Source: JAKAGE01 sp035541415
GTDB taxonomy: Bacteria; Patescibacteriota; Minisyncoccia; UBA6257; 2-01-FULL-56-20
Assembly: GCA_035541415.1 (NCBI GenBank)
Contig: DATKNI010000012.1
Coordinates: 1-35,704, forward strand
DNA: 35,704 nt
Direction: 5' to 3'
The notes beneath the pieces were generated by a model that saw only the letters and a list, made by a program, of their open reading frames with translations, did not search any database and was not told the DNA's origin. The number at the start of each line of letters is the position of its first letter. Position 1 is the first letter of the stretch. This document shows, piece by piece, positions 16,750 through 24,962 of the stretch. A program made the translations under genes and the position numbers.

Positions 16750-18219
16750 ATGCGACGCGTTTTGTCCGCTCTTTTTATCCTTTTTGCCGGTTTTGCGATC
16801 GGCGGGTTTACCGTCTGGCACGCGTTTGCGCAGACGGCCCCAACGATATCGAATGTTTCCGTAACGAGCACGACGGCAACGTCCACGACCGTTACCTGGA
16901 CGACCGACCAGAAAACCGACAGCTTCGTCGATTTCAGCACCGACGCAAATTATTGCGGCGTGCGCAACCAGGGCGATTTTTCGACGAGTCACACGGTCGT
17001 CATCCCAAACCTCGATCCGGATACGACCTATTTCTTCCGCATCCGCTCCACAAATTCGGACGGCGACCAGCATTTTTCCGGCGACTACACCTTCACCACG
17101 TCGAGCACGATCGACCTTTCCAAAGTGAAGAACCAACAGCAGGCCCAGCTCGCCCAGCAAGCGATTTCGGCAGTCCAACATATTACGAATCCGCAAGCGT
17201 TGCAGGCAGTCGCACAAGCGGTGAACCAGCAAGCCCAGCAGGTGATCGGTCCGCCGCAGATCCTCGGCAATCCAAATCTCGACATCGGCGCCGACCAGGT
17301 GACGGTCTCGTGGGCAACCGACCAAAACTCCGACGGTACGGTTTTCATCTCTTCCGATTCTGAATACAATGGCAGCACCTATGCGCGCGAAGAGCAGGAT
17401 CCGAACAGCAACAGCAAGACTCATTCGGTCGTTGTCGCGGGCCTCGCTCCCTCAACGCTCTACCATTACAAAGTTTCTTCAAAGGCGGCCGGCATCGGCG
17501 CGCCCGGAACGACGGGCGACCTCACCTTTACGACGAAATCAGTTTTGCCGAGCATCATCAATCCGCACGTCGTAAAAACCGGCGAACACGAAGCGACGAT
17601 CAGCTGGGGGACGACGGTTCCTGCGGCTGGCACGGTGATCTATACCAACATGTCCTCGCGCAAGTCGCTCTCGACCGGCGATCCGAACTATCTCGTGACG
17701 CATATTTTGCAGCTTACCAACCTCACATTTCAGACCCGCTACGAGGCTGTGGTTACCGCGGAAAACCAGGCGGGAGACAAGATCACGAGCGACCCGATTT
17801 ATTTCGTAACGACGAAGAATATTTATCCGCCGGTGATTTCCAATGTGACGAATGATTCCACGCTCTATCCGGGCCAGGATACCACGGTGCAGACCGTGAT
17901 TTCATGGGCGACCGACGAACCCGCGCAGTGCTATCTCTCGTATGTGAGCGGCGTCGTGAAGAATGCCGCGGAAACCGTGTCGTCCACGCCCGAGTCGGCC
18001 CCGCTCGTGAAGCATGTGGATGTGGTGACAAATTTTTCGCCGGCAACCGTCTATAAATATTGGGTGACGTGCACGGATATCGATGGCAACACCACAAGCT
18101 CGGAGGACTTCGTGCTTCTCACGCCGGAACAGCAAAAGAGCATCATCGACCTCATCCTTGATAACTTCAAAGGCACCTTCGGCTGGCTGAACGGCATCGG
18201 CGGCGGCGCAAAGAAATAA
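16750..18219 (+). CDS. Secreted multi-domain fibronectin type III protein
   Basis: 489 residues. Signal peptide 1-28 (HAFAQ). Fn3-like domains can be followed at about 30-118 (ISNVSVTSTTATSTTVTW, LDPDTTYFFRIRSTN), 175-260 (VTVSWATDQNSDGTV, LAPSTLYHYKV), 265-355 (ATISWGTTVPAAGTV, LTFQTRYEAVV) and 360-460 (VISWATDEPAQCYL, FSPATVYKYWVT). The wording W.TD....V.Y and L.P.T.Y.Y.V is that of the Fn3 variants found in purple acid phosphatase-like proteins. A Gln/Ala-rich helical segment (about 125-168) separates the first two. No C-terminal TM is visible. The gene is 7 nt upstream of the ABC ATPase gene and likely co-transcribed, which suggests the transporter handles or is regulated with this protein (inference). 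Confidence 0.8.
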   Translation: MRRVLSALFILFAGFAIGGFTVWHAFAQTAPTISNVSVTSTTATSTTVTWTTDQKTDSFVDFSTDANYCGVRNQGDFSTSHTVVIPNLDPDTTYFFRIRSTNSDGDQHFSGDYTFTTSSTIDLSKVKNQQQAQLAQQAISAVQHITNPQALQAVAQAVNQQAQQVIGPPQILGNPNLDIGADQVTVSWATDQNSDGTVFISSDSEYNGSTYAREEQDPNSNSKTHSVVVAGLAPSTLYHYKVSSKAAGIGAPGTTGDLTFTTKSVLPSIINPHVVKTGEHEATISWGTTVPAAGTVIYTNMSSRKSLSTGDPNYLVTHILQLTNLTFQTRYEAVVTAENQAGDKITSDPIYFVTTKNIYPPVISNVTNDSTLYPGQDTTVQTVISWATDEPAQCYLSYVSGVVKNAAETVSSTPESAPLVKHVDVVTNFSPATVYKYWVTCTDIDGNTTSSEDFVLLTPEQQKSIIDLILDNFKGTFGWLNGIGGGAKK

Positions 18220-18226
18220 TCGAACC

Positions 18227-19537
18227 ATGCTCGAGCCAATCATCAAAGTCAATAATTTAAGAATCGTCTACAACGAAGGCAGGGCTAACGAGTATTATGC
18301 CTTGCGCGGCGAGTCGCTCGAAATTTTCCCGCGCGAGTATATCATTTTGTTCGGCCCGTCCGGCTGCGGGAAATCCACACTCTTGTATTCGCTGCTCGGC
18401 ATTCTTCCTCCGTCATCGGGCGAAGTGCTCGTGAAAGGGGAGAATCCGTACAAATACGACTGGCGCCAAATGGTGAAATTCCAGCGGAGCACGGTCGGCA
18501 TCATTTACCAATCGTTCAACCTCATCCCGTCGCTCACCGTGAAAGACAACGTCGCGCTGCCGCTCATTTTTGCGAGCGTTTCGCCGGGCGAACGCAACAA
18601 GCGCGCGATGCAGCTCCTCAAGCGGTTCGGCGTCGACCAGCATGCGGACAAATTCGGCACGAATCTTTCCGGAGGACAAATGCAACGCGTAGCCGTCGCG
18701 CGGTCGCTCGTGAATGATCCGGAAATTTTGTTCGCCGACGAACCGGTCGGCAACCTCGACAGCATCTCTGCCGGCCAAGTTATGGACACGCTCGAAGAGA
18801 TCAATATGAAGGATCAAAAGACGGTTATTCTCGTCACGCACGACGCGAAACTTTTGCCATACGCGCACCGCGTCTATTACCTTAAAGACGGAACCGTGGA
18901 GCGCGAAGTTGCGAATCCGGAAAAGAAGCAGATCAAGCAGATCGATCCGGGCACGTCTATCCTTTCCGAAATCGAAAAACTGTCGCGCATCTATCCGTAT
19001 GCAACCCCGCAGGAACTCCGCGTGAAAAGCATCGTGAATTTCCTCACGCAAGACATCGGCTTCGACCAGATTGAGCGGCTCGAAAAGAACGTAGGCGCCT
19101 TCATCGACGGCAAGCTCACCAATCAGGGTTTTGTGGAGCGCCTCGCGAAAGGCATCGACGAGGGCGGCCCCGAAATCTCCAAAGATCGGGCCGAAATCTT
19201 CAAAGAGAAAATCAACATTATTCTCAAAGAAGCCAGGGAAATCCGCTCCTATAGGGACAATTTCACCGCAAAAGTGACCTCGCCGCGCCAGGCCGAACGC
19301 ATCGCGGAAGTCCGCGCCGAGCTCATCCGCGAGTGCGCGATGCAGCTTCCCGACGAAGCAATTCCGCGCTTCGAAGAGTTACTCAAATTCCGCATGCGCG
19401 GATTCATCCAACAGGAAGATTTCCGCCGGCGGCTTGAGATCCCTCCCGAAGAAGGCGGCCTCGGCGTCGCGCCGGACACCGCCCGTACCGCGTCGTGGTA
19501 CCTTGAAAAGCTGATCGGCCAGGGAATGTATCTATAA
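18227..19537 (+). CDS. ABC transporter ATPase (MacB/LolD type) with long C-terminal extension
   Basis: 436 residues. The first 230 form a complete ABC ATPase: Walker A GPSGCGKST (43-51), Q-loop YQSFN (Q95), signature LSGGQMQR (147-154), Walker B ILFADEP (167-173), D-loop GNLDS, H-loop VTHD (H205). Closest known groups are LolD/MacB/FtsE-type ATPases that couple to a four-TM permease. Residues about 235-436 form an extra helical, charged domain with no match I recognise; typical family members are 220-250 residues, so the protein is nearly doubled. The partner permease follows at 19545, with its own -10 inside the end of this gene. Likely a mechanotransmission or export machine at the cytoplasmic membrane; the substrate is unknown. 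Confidence 0.9.
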   Translation: MLEPIIKVNNLRIVYNEGRANEYYALRGESLEIFPREYIILFGPSGCGKSTLLYSLLGILPPSSGEVLVKGENPYKYDWRQMVKFQRSTVGIIYQSFNLIPSLTVKDNVALPLIFASVSPGERNKRAMQLLKRFGVDQHADKFGTNLSGGQMQRVAVARSLVNDPEILFADEPVGNLDSISAGQVMDTLEEINMKDQKTVILVTHDAKLLPYAHRVYYLKDGTVEREVANPEKKQIKQIDPGTSILSEIEKLSRIYPYATPQELRVKSIVNFLTQDIGFDQIERLEKNVGAFIDGKLTNQGFVERLAKGIDEGGPEISKDRAEIFKEKINIILKEAREIRSYRDNFTAKVTSPRQAERIAEVRAELIRECAMQLPDEAIPRFEELLKFRMRGFIQQEDFRRRLEIPPEEGGLGVAPDTARTASWYLEKLIGQGMYL

Positions 19538-19538
19538 T
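19533..19538 (+). promoter_or_regulatory. -10 TATAAT; leaderless start at 19545
   Basis: A consensus TATAAT overlapping the last codons and stop of the ATPase gene, followed by six bases and the ATG. It would give the permease its own leaderless transcript in addition to read-through. Confidence 0.55.
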
Positions 19539-19544
19539 AAAGAC

Positions 19545-20750
19545 ATGAGAGCCGGCGACGCATTCAAACTTTCAACCAGAATGTTCAAGACTAATCCTGC
19601 GAGGACTTGGCTTACGGTTCTCGGCATGGGCGTCGGAACATCCGCCGTCGTCATGCTCGTCGGCCTGGGTTTCGGTTTGCAAAATATTCTTCTCGAAAAA
19701 ATCGTGTTCGGCGACACGCTTTTGAGTTTGACGGTGAGCCCGCCGTCGACGAACGCCGTTGTCCTCGACCAGGATGCGATCACAAAATTCAAAACGATGC
19801 CCGACGTGCTCGATGTTTCGCCGCTCGCCGATTTTCAATCGCTCATCACCTACAACGGACTTTCGGCGAACACTGATTTGCAGGGAGTGAAGGCGTCGTA
19901 TTTTAAATATGCCGGCATCGCGATGGCGGCAGGCCAGCCGTTCAGCGATGATCCGAAGGATAAAAATAATATTATTCTCTCAAGCGCCGCGCTCCAGCTT
20001 TTCGGCGTTGAAGATCCAAAAGATATTTTAGGGAAAAACGTTTCGTTCCGGGTGATACCGAATGCCGTCAACGGTTCCGGCGCGCAGGAACAAGTGACCT
20101 TACAGGGGACGTTTACCGTGACGGGCGTGACGAACGACGTCGCCGCGATTTACGCCATGATTCCACTCGACACGCTCTCCGCACAAATCGGCATCACGTC
20201 ATACAGCAAGGTCCAGGTGCGCGCGGCATCGAGCAACGTATTGAACACCGTGCAGACGGCGATCATCGCGGATGGATACCAGGTGTCGGCGCTCTCAAAG
20301 ACCGTCGAACAGGCAAACCAGATTTTCGGCGGCATTCAAATCGTCCTCGCGGGCTTTGGCGGCATCGCTCTTATTGTGTCCGCCATCGGCATGTTCAACA
20401 CCATGACCGTTACGCTTCTCGAACGCACGGGAGAAATCGGCGTCATGCGCACGATCGGCGCCTCGCCGCGCGATATCCAATTTTTATTCCTGGCGGAGGC
20501 GGTTGTCGTTGGCTTTTTGGGCGGCATGACCGGCATGGGCATCGGCATCGCCGGAGGTCTCATTATTAATTACGCATTGAACGTTGTTGCGACCCACTTT
20601 GGGGGGACGGCGGTGGCACTCTTTGCGTTCCCGGGAACATTTTTGCTCTTTATTACCTGTTTCTCGGCAGTTGTGGGATTCATAACGGGCATATTCCCGG
20701 CCCGGCGCGCCTCTTCCATCAGTCCTTTGGAAGCAATTCGCTATAAATAG
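19545..20750 (+). CDS. ABC transporter permease, MacB/FtsX family
   Basis: 401 residues with the standard MacB layout: TM1 at about 22-45, a large extracytoplasmic MacB_PCD domain (about 48-260), then three TM helices at about 264-287, 313-343 and 363-384. Family signatures are present: NTMTVTLLERTGEIGVMRTI after TM2 and the terminal PARRASSISPLEAIRY. It acts with the ATPase encoded at 18227. In diderm bacteria MacB works with MacA and TolC; none of those is visible here, and the surface genes around it suggest a monoderm role such as release or maturation of exported proteins or envelope stress response (inference). Confidence 0.9.
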   Translation: MRAGDAFKLSTRMFKTNPARTWLTVLGMGVGTSAVVMLVGLGFGLQNILLEKIVFGDTLLSLTVSPPSTNAVVLDQDAITKFKTMPDVLDVSPLADFQSLITYNGLSANTDLQGVKASYFKYAGIAMAAGQPFSDDPKDKNNIILSSAALQLFGVEDPKDILGKNVSFRVIPNAVNGSGAQEQVTLQGTFTVTGVTNDVAAIYAMIPLDTLSAQIGITSYSKVQVRAASSNVLNTVQTAIIADGYQVSALSKTVEQANQIFGGIQIVLAGFGGIALIVSAIGMFNTMTVTLLERTGEIGVMRTIGASPRDIQFLFLAEAVVVGFLGGMTGMGIGIAGGLIINYALNVVATHFGGTAVALFAFPGTFLLFITCFSAVVGFITGIFPARRASSISPLEAIRYK

Positions 20751-20760
20751 TGGAAAAACC

Positions 20761-20834
20761 GCTTTAGATTGGGGAGTAGGCTTTAGCTCGTTGTGGATAA
20801 CTGCCCTTTTTCTGGGGATTATTTGAGATAAAAT
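20761..20834 (+). promoter_or_regulatory. Promoter region of 20856 with a DnaA-box-like site
   Basis: TGTGGATAA at 20792-20800 exactly matches the complement of the DnaA box and is followed by GCCCTT (20803-20808), as at 5153-5170. A direct repeat GCTTTAG occurs at 20761-20767 and 20780-20786. The -10 is TAAAAT (20829-20834), giving a leader of about 15 nt. Confidence 0.45.
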
Positions 20835-20855
20835 GAAGGAAACAGGCAATAGCGC

Positions 20856-22715
20856 ATGAAACGGTTTTTAAACTGGGCAGAGAAGCAATACCGTGGCACG
20901 AACGGCAGGATCAGTTTTCTGATTCTGTTTTTGGGATTCCTTACCGCCGGCATTATCCTCGGCGCTAATTTCTGGGCGACCGACGCCATCCATCATGCCC
21001 GGTTTACCTTTGCACAGACGACGGCAACCACGACCGTCACGGTGTTGAACACCCCGCCGAACTGGACGGTTGATGCGCAGGAAGCTCCCGGATCGTCAAC
21101 GTCCACGCCGACGAACGCCGGCAGCAACGTGACGTGGAACGGCATCGCAACCGATCCAAACAGCGACAGCTTCTATCTTCTCCTTTGTAAGACCTCAAGC
21201 ACCCCGACGGCGGGCGTAGCTGGAGGCCCGCCGACCTGCGGCGGCGGCGCAGGCAATAACTGGGGCGTGTCATCGCTCACGGCGAGCGGTGCGAATGCCA
21301 CGACGACGTACACAACGCAAAGCTCCGATCCGCAGAGCGACGCATGGTTCGCCTGGATCTGTGACAACAACGCTGGCGGCGCGCAGTGTAACGCAACCTT
21401 CAAACAAGGTACCGGCGGCACGGCATCACCGTTCATCGTGAACCACCGGCCGAACTTTGCGAGCATTTCAAACACGGCTCCGGCTAATCCTGGCGTGGCC
21501 GTGACATGGAATGCGATCGCTTCCGATACCGATACGTTCACTGGCGCGACCGACACCGTCCAGCTTTGGGTTTGCAAGGCGAACGACTTTACCGGCAGCA
21601 CATGCGGCGCCGGAGGAACGTATTGTTCTTCAACTCAAGCGCTCGCAAACCCGAGCTGTTCGTTCACGCTTCCCATTCCCGACCAGGACCAGACGTATAA
21701 CTCGTATGGCTACGTGATTGATAACCACACGTTCCCCGCATCGGGAGGATCGGAAGGTGCGACGTCGACCTATGTCGTGAACAACGTTGCGCCGACGATC
21801 ACGTCGTCGAGCATCAGCTTGCTCAACACCAATGGTTCGAGTACGCCGCTTACGCTCACGACGCCGTCCGGAGAGACAAACGGTTTCCAGGTGAAGTTTA
21901 CGGTCTCCGACAACAATAGTTGTTTGAATGCATCAAATGGACAGGAAGATGTTTCCGCGATTTTGAACGTGTACCGCTCGGGCGTCACCCAAGCGAACTG
22001 CCAAACGAACGGCAACTACAATCCGAACAACTGTTATCCTGCGGCGGTTGGAACGACCACGTGGTCGTTCAGCTGTTCGCAAGATGGCGGCTCGTGCTCG
22101 GGATCAAGTTCAATCTCCGCAACCTGGACCTGCACGTTCCCGCTGTGGTACGTAGCCGATCCGACTGACGGCGTCCTCGCGAGCGATACGCAATATTTCA
22201 GCCAGAACTGGCTCACGTCGGTTCGCGCGACTGACGACCAGGGAGCAACGAGCTCGCTCGTGGAAGCCGCAAGCGGCAACGAATTGGCGAGCTTCCTTGG
22301 CGTCCAACTCAATACGCCCTCCATCAACTTCGGCGCTTTGAGCCCGGGCACCAATAATCCGACGCTTGCCACGTCAACCAATCTCGCTGCGACGGGCAAT
22401 GTCGGCATTAATGAAAACCTTTCCGGCTTGGATCTCTGTCCTAATTTCCCGAGCTGTCCGGTTTCCGCAACGTCGACTGTGCCCGTCGGCAATGAGCAAT
22501 ATGCCACATCAACCGTTGCCTATGGTTCCGGCGTTGCTCTTACGACCTCGAGCGTTCTCTTCCGCATCCAAATTCCGAAATCCATAGCCACTTCGACGAA
22601 TGCGAGCGGCTCCACCTACTGGGGCATCGCAATCCCGGGTACCATCCAGCTCTCCGGCGCGTACACTGGTCAGAACACATTCGTCGGCGTAAAGAGTCCG
22701 GCGCAGAACTGGTAG
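20856..22715 (+). CDS. Large secreted or N-anchored surface protein, WGIAIP C-terminal domain
   Basis: 619 residues. The N-terminus has 17 polar residues and then a hydrophobic segment at about 18-40; it is either an uncleaved anchor or a long signal peptide cut near TFAQTT (about 54). The body consists of repeated Ig/Fn3-like beta domains with paired Cys: WNGIATDPNSDSFYLLLC and WNAIASDTDTFTG mark two repeats in which C-containing strands describe LLCK or WVCK. The final 130 residues match the end of 14049 (FGALSPGTNNPTLATST, ATGNVGINE, YWGIAIPGT, YTGQNTFVGV). The gene lies upstream of the DUF916-like gene 22803, repeating the surface-protein-then-anchor order seen at 5241/6459. No enzyme motif was recognised. 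Confidence 0.75.
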   Translation: MKRFLNWAEKQYRGTNGRISFLILFLGFLTAGIILGANFWATDAIHHARFTFAQTTATTTVTVLNTPPNWTVDAQEAPGSSTSTPTNAGSNVTWNGIATDPNSDSFYLLLCKTSSTPTAGVAGGPPTCGGGAGNNWGVSSLTASGANATTTYTTQSSDPQSDAWFAWICDNNAGGAQCNATFKQGTGGTASPFIVNHRPNFASISNTAPANPGVAVTWNAIASDTDTFTGATDTVQLWVCKANDFTGSTCGAGGTYCSSTQALANPSCSFTLPIPDQDQTYNSYGYVIDNHTFPASGGSEGATSTYVVNNVAPTITSSSISLLNTNGSSTPLTLTTPSGETNGFQVKFTVSDNNSCLNASNGQEDVSAILNVYRSGVTQANCQTNGNYNPNNCYPAAVGTTTWSFSCSQDGGSCSGSSSISATWTCTFPLWYVADPTDGVLASDTQYFSQNWLTSVRATDDQGATSSLVEAASGNELASFLGVQLNTPSINFGALSPGTNNPTLATSTNLAATGNVGINENLSGLDLCPNFPSCPVSATSTVPVGNEQYATSTVAYGSGVALTTSSVLFRIQIPKSIATSTNASGSTYWGIAIPGTIQLSGAYTGQNTFVGVKSPAQNW

Positions 22716-22750
22716 CGACCGCTTCGGCGAGGCGGGTCATACGCTTCTTA

Positions 22751-22759
22751 TGCTATAAT
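22751..22759 (+). promoter_or_regulatory. Extended -10 promoter for 22803
   Basis: TGC followed by TATAAT (22754-22759). Expected start near 22766, giving a leader of about 37 nt. Confidence 0.6.
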
Positions 22760-22802
22760 TTATTTAAACGATTGCTGTTTTTTGGTTCCTTTTCTGCGAC
22801 CA

Positions 22803-23810
22803 ATGAAACCCAAGCTCCTCTTCATCATCGCACCGGCGCTTCTCGCATGCGCCTTTTTTTCCTCCTTCGGAATCCAAAAAATTTCGGCTGACGGTTTTGG
22901 CATCACGCCTCCCTATGTGAGAAATGATTCGCTCGCGCAGAACTCCCGGTACGAGCAGAAAATTATTTTGGTCCGCGGCAGTCCCGACCAGGATCTCGTT
23001 GCAAAAGTTTCCATCAACGTGCCTGGCGCGAACAACTGGATTACGATCGACAAGGGGAACCAATTTACGATGCCCGCCGGAACGCAGCAGGTGCCGATCT
23101 TCGTCACCGTGGATGTTCCGGGCGATGCAAAGCTCGGACGGTACCAGGGCAGCATCCAGATCGTCGTCTCGCCACTCACGCCTCCGACTGCGGGAACCGT
23201 CGGCGTGACGATCGGCGCGCAGATCGACGTTGACCTCCAGGTGATCGACCAGAAGACGGTGAACTTTGTGGTGCACCGCGTGACGATGACGAACGCCGAA
23301 GTCGGCCACACGTTCTGGTGGATGCATTTCCCGGGCAAGATCAATTTTTCGATGGACCTTTCAAACACCGGCAACGTCGCGGGCAGTCCGAACAAAGTGC
23401 AATTCACGTACGAGGATTATCTCACGCAGAAAATTTTGGACGCTGAAGCGAACACGAACGCTTTGGACAGCGTCCAACCTTTCGACAATAAATCGGTGAA
23501 CGCGGAGATGCCGGTGTATCTTCCGCAAGGAACGTATAAAGTTTATTACCAGATTTTCGGACGCGACGACGGCGATGTCGTGGGGCAGGGGACGCTTGAT
23601 TTGAGCGTGCTCCCGCAAGGGTCGCTTTCCGGCTATATCGGCTATGACTTCTGGGGCTTGCGGTGGCAGGAAAAATGGATCACGTATTCCATCATTCTCG
23701 GCCTCATCCTGGCACTCTGGGGGCTCTACGCGCTCGGTAAAATGGCCTTTAAGCGCCGGGGACGCCGTCGTCGGGTTTTTGCACCTCCGCCAGCGCCGCC
23801 GGGACGTTAA
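22803..23810 (+). CDS. Membrane-anchored DUF916/WxLIP-like surface protein
   Basis: 335 residues from ATG 22803 (MKPKLLFIIAPALL); an in-frame TTG at 22782 adds seven non-signal-like residues and is less likely. Signal peptide 1-29 (KISAD). N-terminal domain about 31-150 with GITPPYVRNDSL, NNWITIDKGNQFTMPAGTQQVPIFV and LGRYQGSIQIVV, the same strand order as in 2971, 4020 and 6459. A second beta domain (about 152-272) is followed by a TM at about 292-313 and a very basic tail (FKRRGRRRRVF). It is the most divergent of the four paralogues and lacks the IQEFSTDK motif. It probably partners the upstream surface protein of 20856 (inference from gene order). Confidence 0.8.
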   Translation: MKPKLLFIIAPALLACAFFSSFGIQKISADGFGITPPYVRNDSLAQNSRYEQKIILVRGSPDQDLVAKVSINVPGANNWITIDKGNQFTMPAGTQQVPIFVTVDVPGDAKLGRYQGSIQIVVSPLTPPTAGTVGVTIGAQIDVDLQVIDQKTVNFVVHRVTMTNAEVGHTFWWMHFPGKINFSMDLSNTGNVAGSPNKVQFTYEDYLTQKILDAEANTNALDSVQPFDNKSVNAEMPVYLPQGTYKVYYQIFGRDDGDVVGQGTLDLSVLPQGSLSGYIGYDFWGLRWQEKWITYSIILGLILALWGLYALGKMAFKRRGRRRRVFAPPPAPPGR

Positions 23811-23813
23811 TAT
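23808..23813 (+). promoter_or_regulatory. -10-like TAATAT; leaderless start at 23820
   Basis: TAATAT overlaps the stop of 22803 and is followed by six bases and the ATG. It is weaker than the other -10s. Confidence 0.4.
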
Positions 23814-23819
23814 ACCTTT

Positions 23820-24935
23820 ATGAAGCGCCTTTTTGCCGCCATTGCAGCTATCGTCGGCTTACTTGCGGTACACTCCGCCCGCGCGCAGTCCTTTACGGCG
23901 ACAACAACGCTCACGATCAGCGTCTGCGGCAACGGCATTGTTGAGGCGCCTACCGAAAAATGCGACGACGGCGTGAACAACGGCAACTATTCGTCATCGA
24001 CGGCAGAAAGAAATTGCCTCCCTGATTGCAGCAACTTTGCTCCGTACTGCGGCGACGGCATCCTCCAGCCGTTTTACGGCGAAACGTGCGACGACGGCAA
24101 TAATTTCCCGAATGACGGATGCTCGGTGACGTGCCAGATCGAATCGGTTGCTCCGCTTCCGGGACCGGGGCCGTCGGCCGGATCAGGGGGATATTCGCCG
24201 GGCAGCCAGTCGCCGCTCAATCCGACGAAGGTCATCATCCAGGGCAAAGCGTATCCGGGAGCGAGCGTGAACATTCTGGATGACGGCACGACGATTGGCG
24301 TCGTCCAAGCAGACTCAAACGCGAACTTTTATTTTTCAACGGAAAATGTTTCGCCGGGAGTATCAACCTTCGGCATTTGGGCGCAGGACGTGCAAGGATT
24401 GAAGTCGATCGCGCTCACGACGACGTTCACGATCACGGCAAACGCAGCGACAACGATCTCGGGGGAATTTTTGCCGCCGACGATCGCCATCGATAAGCGG
24501 CAGATTTCGAAAGGCGGCACGCTTACCGTGAGCGGACAATCGGCGCCCTCGGTGACGGTTGAAACGCACGTCCACTCGGCGGGGGACGTTGTTGTCGCAA
24601 CGTCGAGCGATACGAGCGGCAATTGGAAAGCCCTTATCGATACGTCGAACCTCGACAATAATGCGTTCCATACCGTGGATGCAGATTTCGTGACGACGAT
24701 CGGCGGCGCGACGGCGCGGAGCGTCGTGAGCCAGGCGATATCGTTTTATGTGGGGAATAAAAATATCGGGAAGAGTTTCCTCGCCGACCTGAACGGCGAC
24801 GGGAAAGTGAATTTGGCCGATTTTTCAATCCTCCTCTTTTATTGGGGGACGAGCACCCCGCTCGCCGACCTGAACGGCGACGGGAAAGTGAATCTTTCCG
24901 ACTTTTCCATTCTGCTCTTTAATTGGACCGGCTAA
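23820..24935 (+). CDS. Secreted Cys-rich repeat protein with C-terminal double dockerin repeat
   Basis: 371 residues. Signal peptide 1-22 (SARAQ). Residues 36-105 contain two disulfide-rich repeats of the myxobacterial type (DUF4215-like): CGNGIVE...EKCDDG and CGDGILQ...ETCDDGNNFPNDGCSVTC. A Pro/Gly linker leads to two beta domains (about 135-310) homologous to those of 7936 (VIIQGKAYPGASVNIL; QISKGGTLTVSGQSAP). The C-terminus (321-371) has two dockerin repeats, ADLNGDGKVNLADFSIL and ADLNGDGKVNLSDFSIL, with intact DxNxDG loops. The two repeats share a 33-nt identical DNA segment (24780-24812 and 24861-24893), a sign of recent internal duplication or conversion. The neighbour at 24963 is cohesin-like, so receptor and ligand are adjacent genes. 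Confidence 0.85.
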   Translation: MKRLFAAIAAIVGLLAVHSARAQSFTATTTLTISVCGNGIVEAPTEKCDDGVNNGNYSSSTAERNCLPDCSNFAPYCGDGILQPFYGETCDDGNNFPNDGCSVTCQIESVAPLPGPGPSAGSGGYSPGSQSPLNPTKVIIQGKAYPGASVNILDDGTTIGVVQADSNANFYFSTENVSPGVSTFGIWAQDVQGLKSIALTTTFTITANAATTISGEFLPPTIAIDKRQISKGGTLTVSGQSAPSVTVETHVHSAGDVVVATSSDTSGNWKALIDTSNLDNNAFHTVDADFVTTIGGATARSVVSQAISFYVGNKNIGKSFLADLNGDGKVNLADFSILLFYWGTSTPLADLNGDGKVNLSDFSILLFNWTG

Positions 24936-24946
24936 CCGCCTCGACG

Positions 24947-24955
24947 TGCTATGAT
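24947..24955 (+). promoter_or_regulatory. Extended -10; leaderless start at 24963
   Basis: TGC plus TATGAT (24950-24955) followed by seven bases and ATG 24963. The alternative ATG at 24951 lies inside the -10, which supports the later start. Confidence 0.6.
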
Positions 24956-24962
24956 TAAACTA

